Assembly: GCA_964481395.1 (NCBI GenBank)
Contig: CAYZYG010000013.1
Coordinates: 4,010 to 68,009 of the forward strand
Direction of reading: 5' to 3'
Length of the DNA stretch: 64,000 nt
Source of the DNA: JBFMFH01 sp964481395
Lineage (GTDB): Bacteria; Acidobacteriota; Vicinamibacteria; Vicinamibacterales; JAKQTR01
Shown: piece after piece, positions 1-7,980 of the stretch
How positions within the stretch are numbered: position 1 is the stretch's first letter
Layout: every line of letters begins with the position of its first letter
Program-made: the position numbers and the translations under genes
Notes under the pieces: generated by a model
What the model saw: only the letters and a program-made list of their open reading frames with translations
The model's database searches: none
Told to the model about the DNA's origin: nothing

Positions 1-2
1 CC

Positions 3-212
3 GTGCTGTCCCCAGGCGCTGATGCGGCGTTCGAAGTCGCCGTGAGCGACCAGCTTCCGGTCGGGCGGTACCGGGTGACCTTCCACGCCGGTCGGGCACC
101 CGTCCCCCACCTGGACCGGCGGGCGGTGACGCCACGGGCGCCGGGATCCCCTGAGAAGGTGACCGTGCCGCCGCGTGGAACGGCTGTGCTGTCAGCAGCC
201 GCGAGCCGGTAG
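3..212 (+). CDS. C-terminal end of an unidentified protein (partial)
   Basis: An open frame enters from beyond the left edge and stops at 212. About 69 residues are visible and its true start cannot be seen. The visible part contains a beta-rich stretch (PVGRYRVTFHAG) of the kind found in immunoglobulin-like or carboxypeptidase-regulatory folds of exported proteins, followed by a Pro/Arg/Ala-rich tail. No family is recognised. The reading frame could be a chance ORF, but it ends 87 bases before a well-supported gene on the same strand. Confidence 0.35.
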   Translation: MLSPGADAAFEVAVSDQLPVGRYRVTFHAGRAPVPHLDRRAVTPRAPGSPEKVTVPPRGTAVLSAAASR

Positions 213-299
213 GCGGGTTGTCCCGCTCCCGCAGGGCGGCTCGGCTCGGCAAAGGGCAGGCCCGGAGCGGTGACACACGGATCCGTGGGAGACACGGTC

Positions 300-1406
300 A
301 TGTCGACACACGCTTGGAGACTCGTCCGCGGGCTCGCCGGCGTCACGTCGGCGCTGGCGCTGCTGGCCGCCGGCGGCAACGTCCTTCGCGGACAACAGGA
401 CGACTCGCGGTTCCGGTTCCGCACCGGCGTGGACCTCGTCAACGTCACGGTCACCGTGACCGACCGGAGCGGGCGATTCGTGCCGGGCCTCACGGTTCGG
501 GACTTCACCGTGTTCGAGGACGGCGTACCGCAGCCGATCTCGCACTTCAGCAACGAGCGCGTGCCGGTGAGCCTCGGCATCGCCCTCGATTCGTCGGGCA
601 GCATGGAAGGCGACAAGATCGAGGCGGCCGGGGCCGCCCTCGATCGCTTCCTCGGCGAGTTGCTCGGCCCGGAAGATGAGGTGTTCCTGTTCCGCTTCAA
701 CGACCAGCCTGTGCTGGTCGAAGGCTGGACGTCCGACCTCGAGCGGCTGCGCCGCCGCCTGGGGCGACTGAACACGCGAGGCGGCACCGCGCTCTATGAC
801 ACGGTCGTGGAATCCGTGGCGCTCGCTGCGTCGGGCCGGCACCGGAAGAAGGCGCTGCTCCTCATCTCGGACGGGAACGACACCGAAAGCCAGGCGACGG
901 TGCGCGAGGTCCGTCAGCTGATTCGTGAGTCCGAACTTCTCGTGTACGCGATTGGCATCGACGCAGACGCCGCATCCGGCACCGTCTCCAGACCGAGGCC
1001 GCAGCAGCCGCCCATCAGGATTCCCATCCCGTTCCCCTTCCCGGGAGGCCGACGCTACCCGCCTCAGCCCACGCCGCCGGTCGGAGGCAGCGGCCAACCA
1101 CAGGACGAACGGGTCAATGAACGGGCGCTGCGTGACATGACCGACGACAGCGGCGGGCGAACCGAGATTATCCGCACGCCGCGCGACCTCGACCCGGCGA
1201 CAGCCGGCATTGCGGACGAACTGAGCCGCCAGTACTTCCTGGCCTACCGCGCCGCTGCCAAAGCGGATGGCCGCTGGCACACCATCCGCGTCGAGGTCCG
1301 CAATCCTTCGTATCACGTCCGGTCGAGGCAGGGATATCTGGCGGAACGGCAGGCGACAGGCGACAGGCGACAGGCGACAGCAGACGGAATGGGTGCGTCG
1401 CGCTGA
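300..1406 (+). CDS. VWFA-related secreted protein (Acidobacterial type)
   Basis: Exported von Willebrand factor A domain protein of the family described as VWFA-related Acidobacterial domain; its function is not known. ATG 300 is chosen because GGGAG lies just upstream; an in-frame GTG at 270 is less likely. Residues 1-30 form a signal peptide. Before the VWA fold is the conserved stretch around DLVNVTVTVTDRSGRFVPGL, then the MIDAS motif DSSGSM with partners GGTALYD and ISDGND. A Pro-rich insertion near residues 235-265 interrupts the domain, as is common in this family. The last ~20 codons (QATGDRRQATADG) are read through a heptamer array, so the original C-terminus was probably shorter and ended near QGYLAE. 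Confidence 0.88.
   Translation: MSTHAWRLVRGLAGVTSALALLAAGGNVLRGQQDDSRFRFRTGVDLVNVTVTVTDRSGRFVPGLTVRDFTVFEDGVPQPISHFSNERVPVSLGIALDSSGSMEGDKIEAAGAALDRFLGELLGPEDEVFLFRFNDQPVLVEGWTSDLERLRRRLGRLNTRGGTALYDTVVESVALAASGRHRKKALLLISDGNDTESQATVREVRQLIRESELLVYAIGIDADAASGTVSRPRPQQPPIRIPIPFPFPGGRRYPPQPTPPVGGSGQPQDERVNERALRDMTDDSGGRTEIIRTPRDLDPATAGIADELSRQYFLAYRAAAKADGRWHTIRVEVRNPSYHVRSRQGYLAERQATGDRRQATADGMGASR
1351..1388. repeat. Heptamer array, AGGCGAC x4
   Basis: Four exact tandem copies of the 7-mer AGGCGAC followed by a degenerate copy. The array lies inside the last codons of the VWFA gene; because 7 is not a multiple of 3, each copy is read in a different frame. Confidence 0.9.
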
Positions 1407-1455
1407 TCGCGCGACCTGTTCTGCCCCGGCCCGAGACGGACGCAGCCTCGGGGCA

Positions 1456-1476
1456 GGGGTCGGGAGTCAGGAGTCA
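1456..1476. repeat. Heptamer array, GGAGTCA type
   Basis: Three 7-base units GGGGTCG, GGAGTCA, GGAGTCA between the VWFA and ZIP genes. Confidence 0.75.
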
Positions 1477-1553
1477 GCATGGGGGCCTCGCGCTGACCGC
1501 GCGGAGGTATGAGTCAACACCGCCGCGCAGGGGCCTCTTGTCTTTGCCTCTGC

Positions 1554-1634
1554 CTCGGTCTCGGCCTCGGTCTCGGTCTCGGTCTCTGGTCCTGCCTGTA
1601 TCTTTGTCTTCTGTCTTCTGTCTTCTGTCTTCTG
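1554..1634. repeat. Hexamer tract CGGTCT plus heptamer array TCTTCTG x4
   Basis: Positions 1554-1588 hold a CT-rich tract built on a six-base unit (TCTCGG/CGGTCT). Positions 1607-1634 hold four exact copies of the 7-mer TCTTCTG. Translated, the tract gives a low-complexity Gly-Leu stretch that would lengthen the ZIP transporter's N-terminus; it is most likely not coding. Confidence 0.85.
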
Positions 1635-1649
1635 CTACGATTCCTGTCC

Positions 1650-2381
1650 GTGTCCTCTCTCTCCATCGCCATCGGGCTCTCGATCGCCGGTAGCATCGGC
1701 GGGCTGCTGCTCGCATCGACTCTGCTCCTCTTCAAGGACACGGTCCGCCTCAAGCTGCTGCCGTGGCTCATCAGCTACGCCGTCGGCGCGCTGCTCGGCG
1801 CGTCGCTCATGCACCTGCTGCCGGAGTCGCTCGAGGATCTGCCCGCCGGATCGGTCTTCGGCACCTTGTTGGCCGGCATCATCGCCTTCTTCCTGCTCGA
1901 GAAACTGGTGTTGTGGCGCCACTGCCACGCCGATCACTGCGAGCTGCACAAGTCGGCGGCGCCGCTCATCCTCATCGGCGACGCGTTCCACAATTTCGTC
2001 GACGGTGCCGTGATTGCCGCGGCCACTGCCGTGTCGGTGCCGCTCGGCGTCACCACAGCCGTCGCCGTCGCCACGCACGAGATCCCGCAGGAGGTCGGCG
2101 ACTTCGCCATCCTGCTCGGCGCCGGCTACTCGCGCCGGCGCGCCCTGCTGCTCAACGTCCTGTCGGGCCTGTCGGCGATCCTCGGCGTGCTGTTTGCCGG
2201 CTTGGCCATCAGCCTCGCCCCGCGCCTGTTACCGTATTTCCTGCCACTGGCCGCCGCCAGCTTCATCTATGTCGCGATGTCGGATCTCATTCCCAGCCTG
2301 CATCGCGGGCCGTTCGAACGCAACAGCGTCGGCCAGGTGCTGGTGGTCGCCCTCGGCATCCTGACCATGCTGCTCAGCTGA
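1650..2381 (+). CDS. ZIP family divalent metal transporter
   Basis: Inner-membrane ZIP-type transporter, expected to import Zn2+ or a related divalent cation. The two family signatures are present: HNFVDG in TM4 and HEIPQEVGDF in TM5, which supply the metal-coordinating His and Glu residues. A cytoplasmic metal-binding loop (HCHADHCELH) lies between TM3 and TM4. Eight or so hydrophobic segments fit the fold. The frame stays open upstream to 1509, but that part is a repeat tract; GTG 1650 (VSSLSIAIGLS) gives a normal ZIP N-terminus of 243 residues. No clear ribosome binding site marks it, so the start is uncertain by some codons. Confidence 0.88.
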   Translation: MSSLSIAIGLSIAGSIGGLLLASTLLLFKDTVRLKLLPWLISYAVGALLGASLMHLLPESLEDLPAGSVFGTLLAGIIAFFLLEKLVLWRHCHADHCELHKSAAPLILIGDAFHNFVDGAVIAAATAVSVPLGVTTAVAVATHEIPQEVGDFAILLGAGYSRRRALLLNVLSGLSAILGVLFAGLAISLAPRLLPYFLPLAAASFIYVAMSDLIPSLHRGPFERNSVGQVLVVALGILTMLLS

Positions 2382-2681
2382 ACTCCCAGCGGCACCGTCT
2401 CGAAGCACCTCGAGTCGCCCGAACCTCGCGCAGCGGGTGTCCTTCATTGAGGACACGCCCTTGGTCGGCATGCTGACGTTAAATGATTGATTAAACACAT
2501 CTTAACAACATAGACGGCGAGCTGGCCCACTATTTGCTTGAGCCATTCGCGTCACGGTCGAGTCCCTCCGGGTGGGTGCCCCCTCCGAGTCGCGCGTGAC
2601 TCGGATGGCGGGCGGCACCACCGGCGCTGCCGCACGCCCCCCAGACCGGGCCGGACTCTCCACACGTGAAAGGAGCGAGTC
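2382..2681. other. 300-bp intergenic leader before the BON gene
   Basis: Contains the hairpin at 2437-2456, an AT-rich patch at 2478-2512 (rare in this GC-rich window and the likeliest promoter area), and a perfect 8-bp stem TCCGAGTC/GACTCGGA at 2584-2605 with a 6-base loop in what would be the 5' leader of the BON gene. No small ORF or known riboswitch was recognised. Confidence 0.45.
2437..2456 (+). terminator. Hairpin after the ZIP gene
   Basis: GTGTCCT and AGGACAC form a perfect 7-bp stem with a 6-base loop 55 bases after the ZIP stop. No T-run follows, so it may be a pause or processing hairpin rather than a true intrinsic terminator. Confidence 0.4.
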
Positions 2682-3233
2682 ATGTTCAGGCACATCACCG
2701 CCGGACTCGCGCTGCTGCTGATTCTGGCGGCGCCGGTCGGAGCCACAACTGAGCGCAAGGACTTCCAGGTCTTCAAAGACGTCTCGACGACGGTTCTCCA
2801 GTACTCGCGCTTCACGATCTTCGATGACGTGAGCGCGTCGGTGGACAACGGCGTCGTGACGCTGTACGGCAAGGTCACGATGCCCTTCAAGAAGTCGGAC
2901 ATCGAGAAGCGCGTCGCAAAGGTCGAAGGCGTGTCACGCGTCGACAACAGGATCGACGTGCTGGACGTGTCGATCTACGACGACGAGCTCAGGTACGCGA
3001 TCGCGAGGGCCATCTACGGCAACTCGGCGTTCTGGCACTACGCGGCGATGGCCAATCCGCCGATTCACATCGTCGTGGACGGTGGACACGTCACCTTGAA
3101 GGGCGTGGTCAACAGCGAGGTCGAGCGGGCGCTGGCACGGTCGTTGGCAACCACCTTCGGCGCGCTGTCGGTGACCAACGAACTGCGCACGGACGCCGAG
3201 GTCAGGGCTGAGCTCGAGCGGCTGGGTCTATAG
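2682..3233 (+). CDS. Periplasmic protein with two BON domains
   Basis: Small exported protein of 183 residues. A signal peptide (about residues 1-22, ending ...PVGATT) is followed by two BON modules, roughly residues 35-95 (VDNGVVTLYGKV) and 100-165 (VDGGHVTLKGVV). BON domains bind phospholipid or the cell envelope and occur in osmotic-stress proteins such as OsmY. AAAGGAG stands 8 bases before the ATG, which makes this start firm. Its last six bases overlap the end of the oppositely oriented acetyltransferase gene. Confidence 0.85.
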   Translation: MFRHITAGLALLLILAAPVGATTERKDFQVFKDVSTTVLQYSRFTIFDDVSASVDNGVVTLYGKVTMPFKKSDIEKRVAKVEGVSRVDNRIDVLDVSIYDDELRYAIARAIYGNSAFWHYAAMANPPIHIVVDGGHVTLKGVVNSEVERALARSLATTFGALSVTNELRTDAEVRAELERLGL

Positions 3234-3833
3234 CTCTTTCCCCAACCGGAGTTCGTCGCGCACGGGGATGCCCCCAAAGCCGCGATCGTCGGGCGCGGGG
3301 TTGTGGGGAACGAGCGCACCAGGGATGACCTCGGTGAGGTAGTAGCCCCGGCGCTGGTAGAAGTAGAGCGACGGCAGGTTGTCGTTGGTGGTCGCCACGA
3401 CGATCCGGGAGAGCCGGAGGCGGCGGGCCAGCAATTCGGCCTCCGCGACGAGGTGTCCACCGACGCCTGAACGTTGCCAGGTCGGATCGGTTGCGAGGGC
3501 GACGATCTGCAGCGCGTCGCCCCGCAACCGGTACGCGAGTGCGCCCGCCAGTTCGCCCTTCATTTCCGCCACGAGCGCCGGCGCGTCGTCGAGGGACATC
3601 AGGCTCCCGAACGCCACGATGCGCGCCCGACCGAAGTCACGCTCGAACAGCGCCATCGTGGCGCGGCGATCGTCGTCGGTTGCTTCACGGACCATGACCG
3701 GCGGCAGTTCCAGATGGCTGCGGCATTCGCACACCACCTGGAGGCGGGCCTCCGCCCAATCGACGAACCTCCCGCAACGGGAACACCGCAGGACCGTTGG
3801 CTTGGCACCGAACAATGGGCGACCCACCATCAC
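3228..3833 (-). CDS. GNAT N-acetyltransferase with N-terminal zinc-ribbon-like segment
   Basis: Acetyl-CoA-dependent N-acetyltransferase of unknown substrate, 201 residues. Residues 15-45 carry a CSRC...CEC arrangement that looks like a small zinc ribbon, which is unusual for a stand-alone GNAT. The GNAT fold follows (about 47-200) with the acetyl-CoA-binding loop QRSGVGG and the later YFYQRRGYYLTEV strand-helix typical of the C-terminal half. It is monocistronic and convergent with the BON gene. Substrate could be a small molecule or a protein N-terminus; the sequence does not say. Confidence 0.78.
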   Translation of the reverse strand: MMVGRPLFGAKPTVLRCSRCGRFVDWAEARLQVVCECRSHLELPPVMVREATDDDRRATMALFERDFGRARIVAFGSLMSLDDAPALVAEMKGELAGALAYRLRGDALQIVALATDPTWQRSGVGGHLVAEAELLARRLRLSRIVVATTNDNLPSLYFYQRRGYYLTEVIPGALVPHNPAPDDRGFGGIPVRDELRLGKEL

Positions 3834-4001
3834 TTCTCCTCATGCGGACCGGGTTTCGGGCGCGGGATCGTAGTGTAACCCCGCCCGCAACCCGGCGGTC
3901 TAACCCTACGCAGACCAGCGGAATCCGCTGTCGCCTCTCCCGGCGCGCAGGCCCGGGCGGACCGGGCGGGCACAGGGGATTCGTTTTCCAGGGAGTCAGC
4001 C

Positions 4002-4688
4002 ATGCGCAGGATCTTCGCCATCGTCATCGTCGTGACCGCCTGTCTGGCGTTGCCGGCAGCGGCAGGGGCCCAGGAGGATGGACAGCAGCCACCGCCCGCC
4101 CAGGCGGTCGGACGGCCGCCCATCGGCGCGCCGCCAGGCCAGGCGGGAGCGCCCGGGCGACCGGCTCCTCTGACACAGGAACAGCGAGACAAGCTCCGCA
4201 CGCTGCAGGAGCAGTTCCGGAAGGACGCGCAGGCCATCCAGGATCGGCAGCGGGTCGCGCGGCGCGCGCTCCAGGATGCGCTCAGGGCGGAAACCGTTGA
4301 TGAGAAAGCGGTTCGGGCGGCAGCAGCCAACGCGGCGGCAGCACAGACAGATCGGCTGCTGCTCAACCGGCGGCGCCAGGCCGAGTTGAAGAACCTGCTG
4401 GGCCCCGAGCAACTCCGGCGGTTCAACATGGCGCAGCGTGCGAGGGCCCAGCGGGCACTGGCGGGCCGGCGCATGGCGGCACGCCCGGGCCAGCAGATGT
4501 TGGGTCGCGGTGTCGGTCCGCGGGCCAACCAGATGCGCCGGGCACCGGGCATGGGACCGGGGATGGGACCGGGCATGGGTCCCGGCGTCGGCCGGTGGCG
4601 GCAGTTCGGCCAGCCCGGGCCGATGATGGGCCCGAACGCGCCGGGCCCCAGACCGCAGCAGCTACGGCGGTGGCGCTGGTGGATCTAG
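4002..4688 (+). CDS. Spy/CpxP-like periplasmic protein (first of two)
   Basis: Exported 228-residue protein. A signal peptide (cleavage after about AAAGA) is followed by a Pro/Gly/Gln-rich linker and a long helical region (residues 60-160) rich in Arg, Gln and Ala. The motif LTQEQRDKL resembles the LTxxQ motifs of Spy/CpxP chaperone-like proteins, and a second such segment (LLGPEQLRRF) follows. The tail has tandem PGMG units. The gene sits immediately beyond the 3' end of the two-component operon, and a similar protein lies at its 5' end. This suggests a shared envelope-stress or metal-stress role, which is inference. Confidence 0.65.
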   Translation: MRRIFAIVIVVTACLALPAAAGAQEDGQQPPPAQAVGRPPIGAPPGQAGAPGRPAPLTQEQRDKLRTLQEQFRKDAQAIQDRQRVARRALQDALRAETVDEKAVRAAAANAAAAQTDRLLLNRRRQAELKNLLGPEQLRRFNMAQRARAQRALAGRRMAARPGQQMLGRGVGPRANQMRRAPGMGPGMGPGMGPGVGRWRQFGQPGPMMGPNAPGPRPQQLRRWRWWI

Positions 4689-4690
4689 GT

Positions 4691-4760
4691 AGGCGACGGG
4701 CGACCGGCGACAGGCGGCAGGGGGAACGCTAGGCGACGGGCGACCGGCGACAGGCGGCAG
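4691..4760. repeat. Heptamer array with exact 30-bp duplication
   Basis: The 30 bases at 4691-4720 recur exactly at 4731-4760, ten bases apart. Each copy parses into 7-mers AGGCGAC, GGGCGAC, CGGCGAC, AGGCGGC. The tract fills the gap between the Spy-like gene and the histidine kinase gene, whose stops face each other. Confidence 0.9.
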
Positions 4761-4789
4761 GCGACGGGGCTGAGGACGACCGCGAGGGG

Positions 4790-6298
4790 TTAGGCGATTG
4801 GCAGCGTGAGTTCGAAAACGGTCTCGACGCCGGGGGTGGAGCGAGCGGTCACGCGGCCACCGTGACGATCGACGATCGCCTTGACGATGGACAACCCCAG
4901 CCCGCTGCCCCGCCCTTCGCCGCCGCGCGCGCGGTCGCCTTTGTAAAACCGGTCGAAGACGCGCTCCAGGTGCTCGGGTGAAATCCCTTCACCCGAGTCC
5001 CGTACCGACAGGACGACATCCGACGCGGCGCGCCGGGCGGTCAGTTCGAGGATCCCGTCCGGTCGGGCGTGCCGCAACGCGTTGGCCGCGAGGTTCTGCA
5101 GGGCCTGCTCCAGGCGACCGGCGTCTCCCCGGATGCGCTCCGCACCTGCCTCGACTGTCGCGCGCACGGCCACGCGTCTGGACGCGGCATCCTTCTCGTG
5201 CCGGTCGATGACCCGGCGGAACAGGTCGGCCACCTCGACGTCAGCCACTTCGAGTTGCAGAGCACCGGCGTCGAGCCGGGCAAGGTCCAGCAGATCACCG
5301 ACGATCCGTTCGAGGCGGTCCGACTCCTCGAGCGCAATCGACACGTACTTCGCGCGCCTGGCGTCGTCCAGCTCAAGCTCAGCCATGGACAGCGTCTCGA
5401 GATAGCCACGAATCGCGGTCAGGGGCGTCCTGAGTTCGTGCGACACGTCCGCCAGGAGCTGCCGGCGCGACTCGTCGGCCGCGCGAAGCGCGCCGGCCCT
5501 CGCCGCGAGATCGGCAGCCATCTGGTTGAAGGCCCGTGCCACCGAGGCGATTTCGTCACCGCCGTTCTCCGGGGCGCGCGAGGCGGTCTCGCCCGCGCCA
5601 ACACGCCGGGCGGCCTCTTCGAGTTGGCGGAGCCGCAGGTGCGCCGGACGGAAAATCAGCAGCGCCGCGAGGCCGGTCCCGAGGAGCGTCAGCCCGATTG
5701 TCATGGCGAGCAGGAGCGGCCCGTAGGCTCTGAGCAGGCCGGGAAGGACGGGGCCGACCAGCGCGACGACGACGCCAACGACGCGGCCGCCCGCCACGAC
5801 CTGCGCCATCCCGACGAGCGGCGGCCCCAGGCCCATGCCTCCTCTGCCGCCGGGGTCGCCCGGCGGCCGGCCGGGAGGCGGATCACCCGCGAACGGCTCG
5901 CCGGACGGACGCGGTCCGCCCTCCGCCCCGAACCGACGGGAGAATCGGAGCCGCCGTTCCGCGGCTTCGATGAGCGACAGCGGAAGCTGCACGTCCTGGT
6001 GCGACGTGAAGACCCGGTTGTTCGGCATGACCACGCCCACCGGGTGGACAGCGTCGCCGTAGTGCTCGCGGAGCCACGGGCCGACATCCAGCTCGGGATC
6101 CGCGTCGAGCGCGGTCCCGAGATCGGAGGCCACCAACGCTGCCTGTCCGAACGGTGTTCGCGTGCGGCTCTCACTGGTCTCTCGGGCCGCCAGCCAGAGG
6201 AACATGGCAGCCTGAACGACGAGCAACACGCCCAGCACGGCCACGAAGCCGAGAGCGATCCGCCAGTAGAGGCTGCGAGGCCACGCCTGCTCAGACAT
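4790..6298 (-). CDS. Sensor histidine kinase (HAMP-HisKA-HATPase)
   Basis: Membrane histidine kinase of 502 residues that should phosphorylate the response regulator encoded just upstream. TM1 is at residues 11-36. A periplasmic sensor region (40-185) with a Pro/Gly-rich insert follows, then TM2 at 192-216, HAMP at 217-270, and the H-box DVSHELRTPLT with His287. A complete HATPase has an N-box (NLAANALRHA), G1 box (DSGEGIS) and G2 box (GSGLGLSIV). ATG 6298 overlaps the regulator's stop codon by 8 bases, so the two are translationally coupled; longer in-frame starts lie inside the regulator gene. Confidence 0.92.
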   Translation of the reverse strand: MSEQAWPRSLYWRIALGFVAVLGVLLVVQAAMFLWLAARETSESRTRTPFGQAALVASDLGTALDADPELDVGPWLREHYGDAVHPVGVVMPNNRVFTSHQDVQLPLSLIEAAERRLRFSRRFGAEGGPRPSGEPFAGDPPPGRPPGDPGGRGGMGLGPPLVGMAQVVAGGRVVGVVVALVGPVLPGLLRAYGPLLLAMTIGLTLLGTGLAALLIFRPAHLRLRQLEEAARRVGAGETASRAPENGGDEIASVARAFNQMAADLAARAGALRAADESRRQLLADVSHELRTPLTAIRGYLETLSMAELELDDARRAKYVSIALEESDRLERIVGDLLDLARLDAGALQLEVADVEVADLFRRVIDRHEKDAASRRVAVRATVEAGAERIRGDAGRLEQALQNLAANALRHARPDGILELTARRAASDVVLSVRDSGEGISPEHLERVFDRFYKGDRARGGEGRGSGLGLSIVKAIVDRHGGRVTARSTPGVETVFELTLPIA

Positions 6299-7034
6299 CG
6301 GAGAACTTGTACCCCGCGCCCCACACCGTGACGATGTAGCGGGGCTGTTCGGTGGAGGGCTCGATCTTCCGGCGGAGGCGTTTGACCAGCGCATCCACGC
6401 TCCGGTCGGTCACGTTGGCCTCACCGCGCCACACCCGGCGCAGCAGAGCCTCGCGGCTGAAGATGATCCCGGGGTGAGCGGCCAGCGTGTGCAGCAGCCT
6501 GAATTCCTGCGTCGTCAGTTCGATTGAGCGGCCTCCAGCCACGACTCGCTGGCGCGCCGGGTCGATCTCGAGATCGGCCACGTGGAGCGGCGGCGGCAGC
6601 TCGAGATCGTGCTCATCGCCGGATGCTGCCTGGTCGGCCGGCGAAACGCCGTGCTGTTCGGCGCGGCGCATGAGCGCCCGCACGCGCGCGATGAGTTCGC
6701 GCACGCCAAAGGGCTTGGTGAGGTAGTCATCGGCGCCGCTCTCGAGGCCGAGCACCTTGTCCGACTCGTCGCGGCGCGCCGTGAGCATCAGGATGGGCGT
6801 GCGCTGGTTCGGCCCGTCCCGCCGGGCTGCCCGGCAGAGCGCAAAGCCGTCGACACTCGGAATCATCAGATCCAGCACCAGAAGGTCGAACGGCTCCCGG
6901 GCCAGCGTCCGCAACGCCTCGCGGCCGTCGCCGACGGGCACGCAGGCGAAGCCCTCCAGCTCCAGGTGCAGGCAGACGAGATCGCGGATGTGCGCCTCGT
7001 CTTCGACGACCAGCGCCCGTCGGCGTTCGGTCAT
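6291..7034 (-). CDS. OmpR-family response regulator
   Basis: DNA-binding response regulator, 247 residues. The receiver domain has the acidic pair E11/D12, phospho-acceptor Asp55 (VLDLMIPS), Thr85 and Lys107 (YLTKPFG). A winged-helix output domain follows (about 150-245), ending in RYIVTVWGAGYKF, as in PhoB/OmpR proteins. CAGGGAG precedes the ATG. It forms an operon with the kinase at 4790-6298. Two TCACAG direct repeats 11 bases apart, immediately upstream, are a candidate autoregulatory site. The two flanking Spy-like genes are the likeliest local targets, by analogy with Cpx. Confidence 0.93.
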   Translation of the reverse strand: MTERRRALVVEDEAHIRDLVCLHLELEGFACVPVGDGREALRTLAREPFDLLVLDLMIPSVDGFALCRAARRDGPNQRTPILMLTARRDESDKVLGLESGADDYLTKPFGVRELIARVRALMRRAEQHGVSPADQAASGDEHDLELPPPLHVADLEIDPARQRVVAGGRSIELTTQEFRLLHTLAAHPGIIFSREALLRRVWRGEANVTDRSVDALVKRLRRKIEPSTEQPRYIVTVWGAGYKFSDV

Positions 7035-7047
7035 CTCAGTCTCCCTG

Positions 7048-7064
7048 TCACAGTCTTTTCACAG
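7048..7064. promoter_or_regulatory. Candidate response-regulator site: TCACAG direct repeat
   Basis: TCACAG occurs at 7048-7053 and again at 7059-7064, an 11-base period matching the tandem half-sites usual for OmpR-family regulators. It lies 14 bases from the regulator's start codon, in the divergent region shared with the second Spy-like gene. Confidence 0.45.
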
Positions 7065-7221
7065 GCCGGCCGCACGTGCATCATCGCCCCCATAGTCTAA
7101 TCGTTCAGAACCAACGGAGACCGTGAATCTGGCGCCGACGCCAGGTTGCGGGGCTCAAGGGAACACGCAGGCAACCCGGGCCAGGCCGAGACCGGCCCGG
7201 AGAGCGCGACGGGAGGTTGCG

Positions 7222-7899
7222 ATGAACACGAGAGATAACCGGCTGGTGAAGGCTGTGGCCGCCGGCGCGGCGGCTGTGATGGTACTCGGTCTCGCATCGG
7301 TGGGGACGCAGGCGGAGCGCCCGCAGGGGGACCGCCAGCAGGTGCAGGGGCCGGTCGGGCCTGGCGGCGGGCCCGGTCGCGGCATGATGGGCCGGCCGGG
7401 CATGGGCGGGCCCGGCATGGGCCGGCCGGGTATGGGCGTACCCGGCATGCGAGGACCCGGCATGCGAGGCGGACCTGGCGGGCCACTCGGGATCCTCGGT
7501 CCCGCAGCCCGCGCACTGGAACTCACCGACGCCCAGCACGAGCAGATCCGCGGCGTGATGGAGTCGCACAAGACCGCGTTCGAATCGCTCGGCCCGAAGC
7601 TCGCAGAGGCGCGCAAGGCGCTGCACGACGCGATCACGGCCGACGTCGTGGACGAGGCAGCCATCCGCGCGCAGGCGGCGGCTGTCGCCGCGATTGAAGC
7701 CGACGAGGCCGTGCTCCGCGCGACGGTGCACTCCGAGGTGGTGAAGGTGCTTACGGCCGAGCAGCAGGAGAGACTGAAGACGCTGAAGGCCGAAGGCGAA
7801 AAACGGATGCAGGAACGGTCCGAGCGCGTCCGTCAGCGCCGCGAACAGATTCGGCAGTACCAGGACACGATGCCGATTGGGGACCCCGGGCTCGTCTAG
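7222..7899 (+). CDS. Spy/CpxP-like periplasmic protein (second of two)
   Basis: Exported 225-residue protein. ATG 7222 has GGGAGG seven bases upstream; the longer frame from 7123 lacks such support. A signal peptide (1-31, ending GTQAER) is followed by a Gly/Met/Pro-rich repeat region (residues 45-85, units like RPGMGGPGM) and a helical Spy-like domain. That domain has LTDAQHEQI and LTAEQQERL, both LTxxQ-type motifs. It is transcribed divergently from the two-component operon and is a relative of the protein at 4002-4688. Met-rich segments hint at copper or another soft metal, but no metal site is proven. Confidence 0.72.
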   Translation: MNTRDNRLVKAVAAGAAAVMVLGLASVGTQAERPQGDRQQVQGPVGPGGGPGRGMMGRPGMGGPGMGRPGMGVPGMRGPGMRGGPGGPLGILGPAARALELTDAQHEQIRGVMESHKTAFESLGPKLAEARKALHDAITADVVDEAAIRAQAAAVAAIEADEAVLRATVHSEVVKVLTAEQQERLKTLKAEGEKRMQERSERVRQRREQIRQYQDTMPIGDPGLV

Positions 7900-7933
7900 G
7901 TCACTCCTCCCCTCCCTCCAGGAGCCCGGCTTG

Positions 7934-7966
7934 CGCGCGGGTCGGCCGGTGCCGGCCCGCGCGTTT
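7934..7966 (+). terminator. Intrinsic terminator between convergent genes
   Basis: A 13-bp stem (one T-G wobble) closed by the CGGT tetraloop, followed by TTTCC, 34 bases after the Spy-like stop. It also separates this gene from the convergent sugar transferase gene. Confidence 0.8.
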
Positions 7967-7980
7967 CCTTCGTCGCCCGG

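Noticed and set aside
192..1316. A 374-residue frame on the minus strand opposite the VWFA gene
   Set aside because: It is a codon-bias shadow: rich in Arg, Ala and His with no domain, while the opposite strand has clear VWA motifs.
1509..1649. An N-terminal extension of the ZIP transporter rich in Gly-Leu and Cys-Leu
   Set aside because: It is the translation of a simple CT-rich repeat tract and is not found in ZIP proteins; a start at 1650 gives a normal N-terminus.
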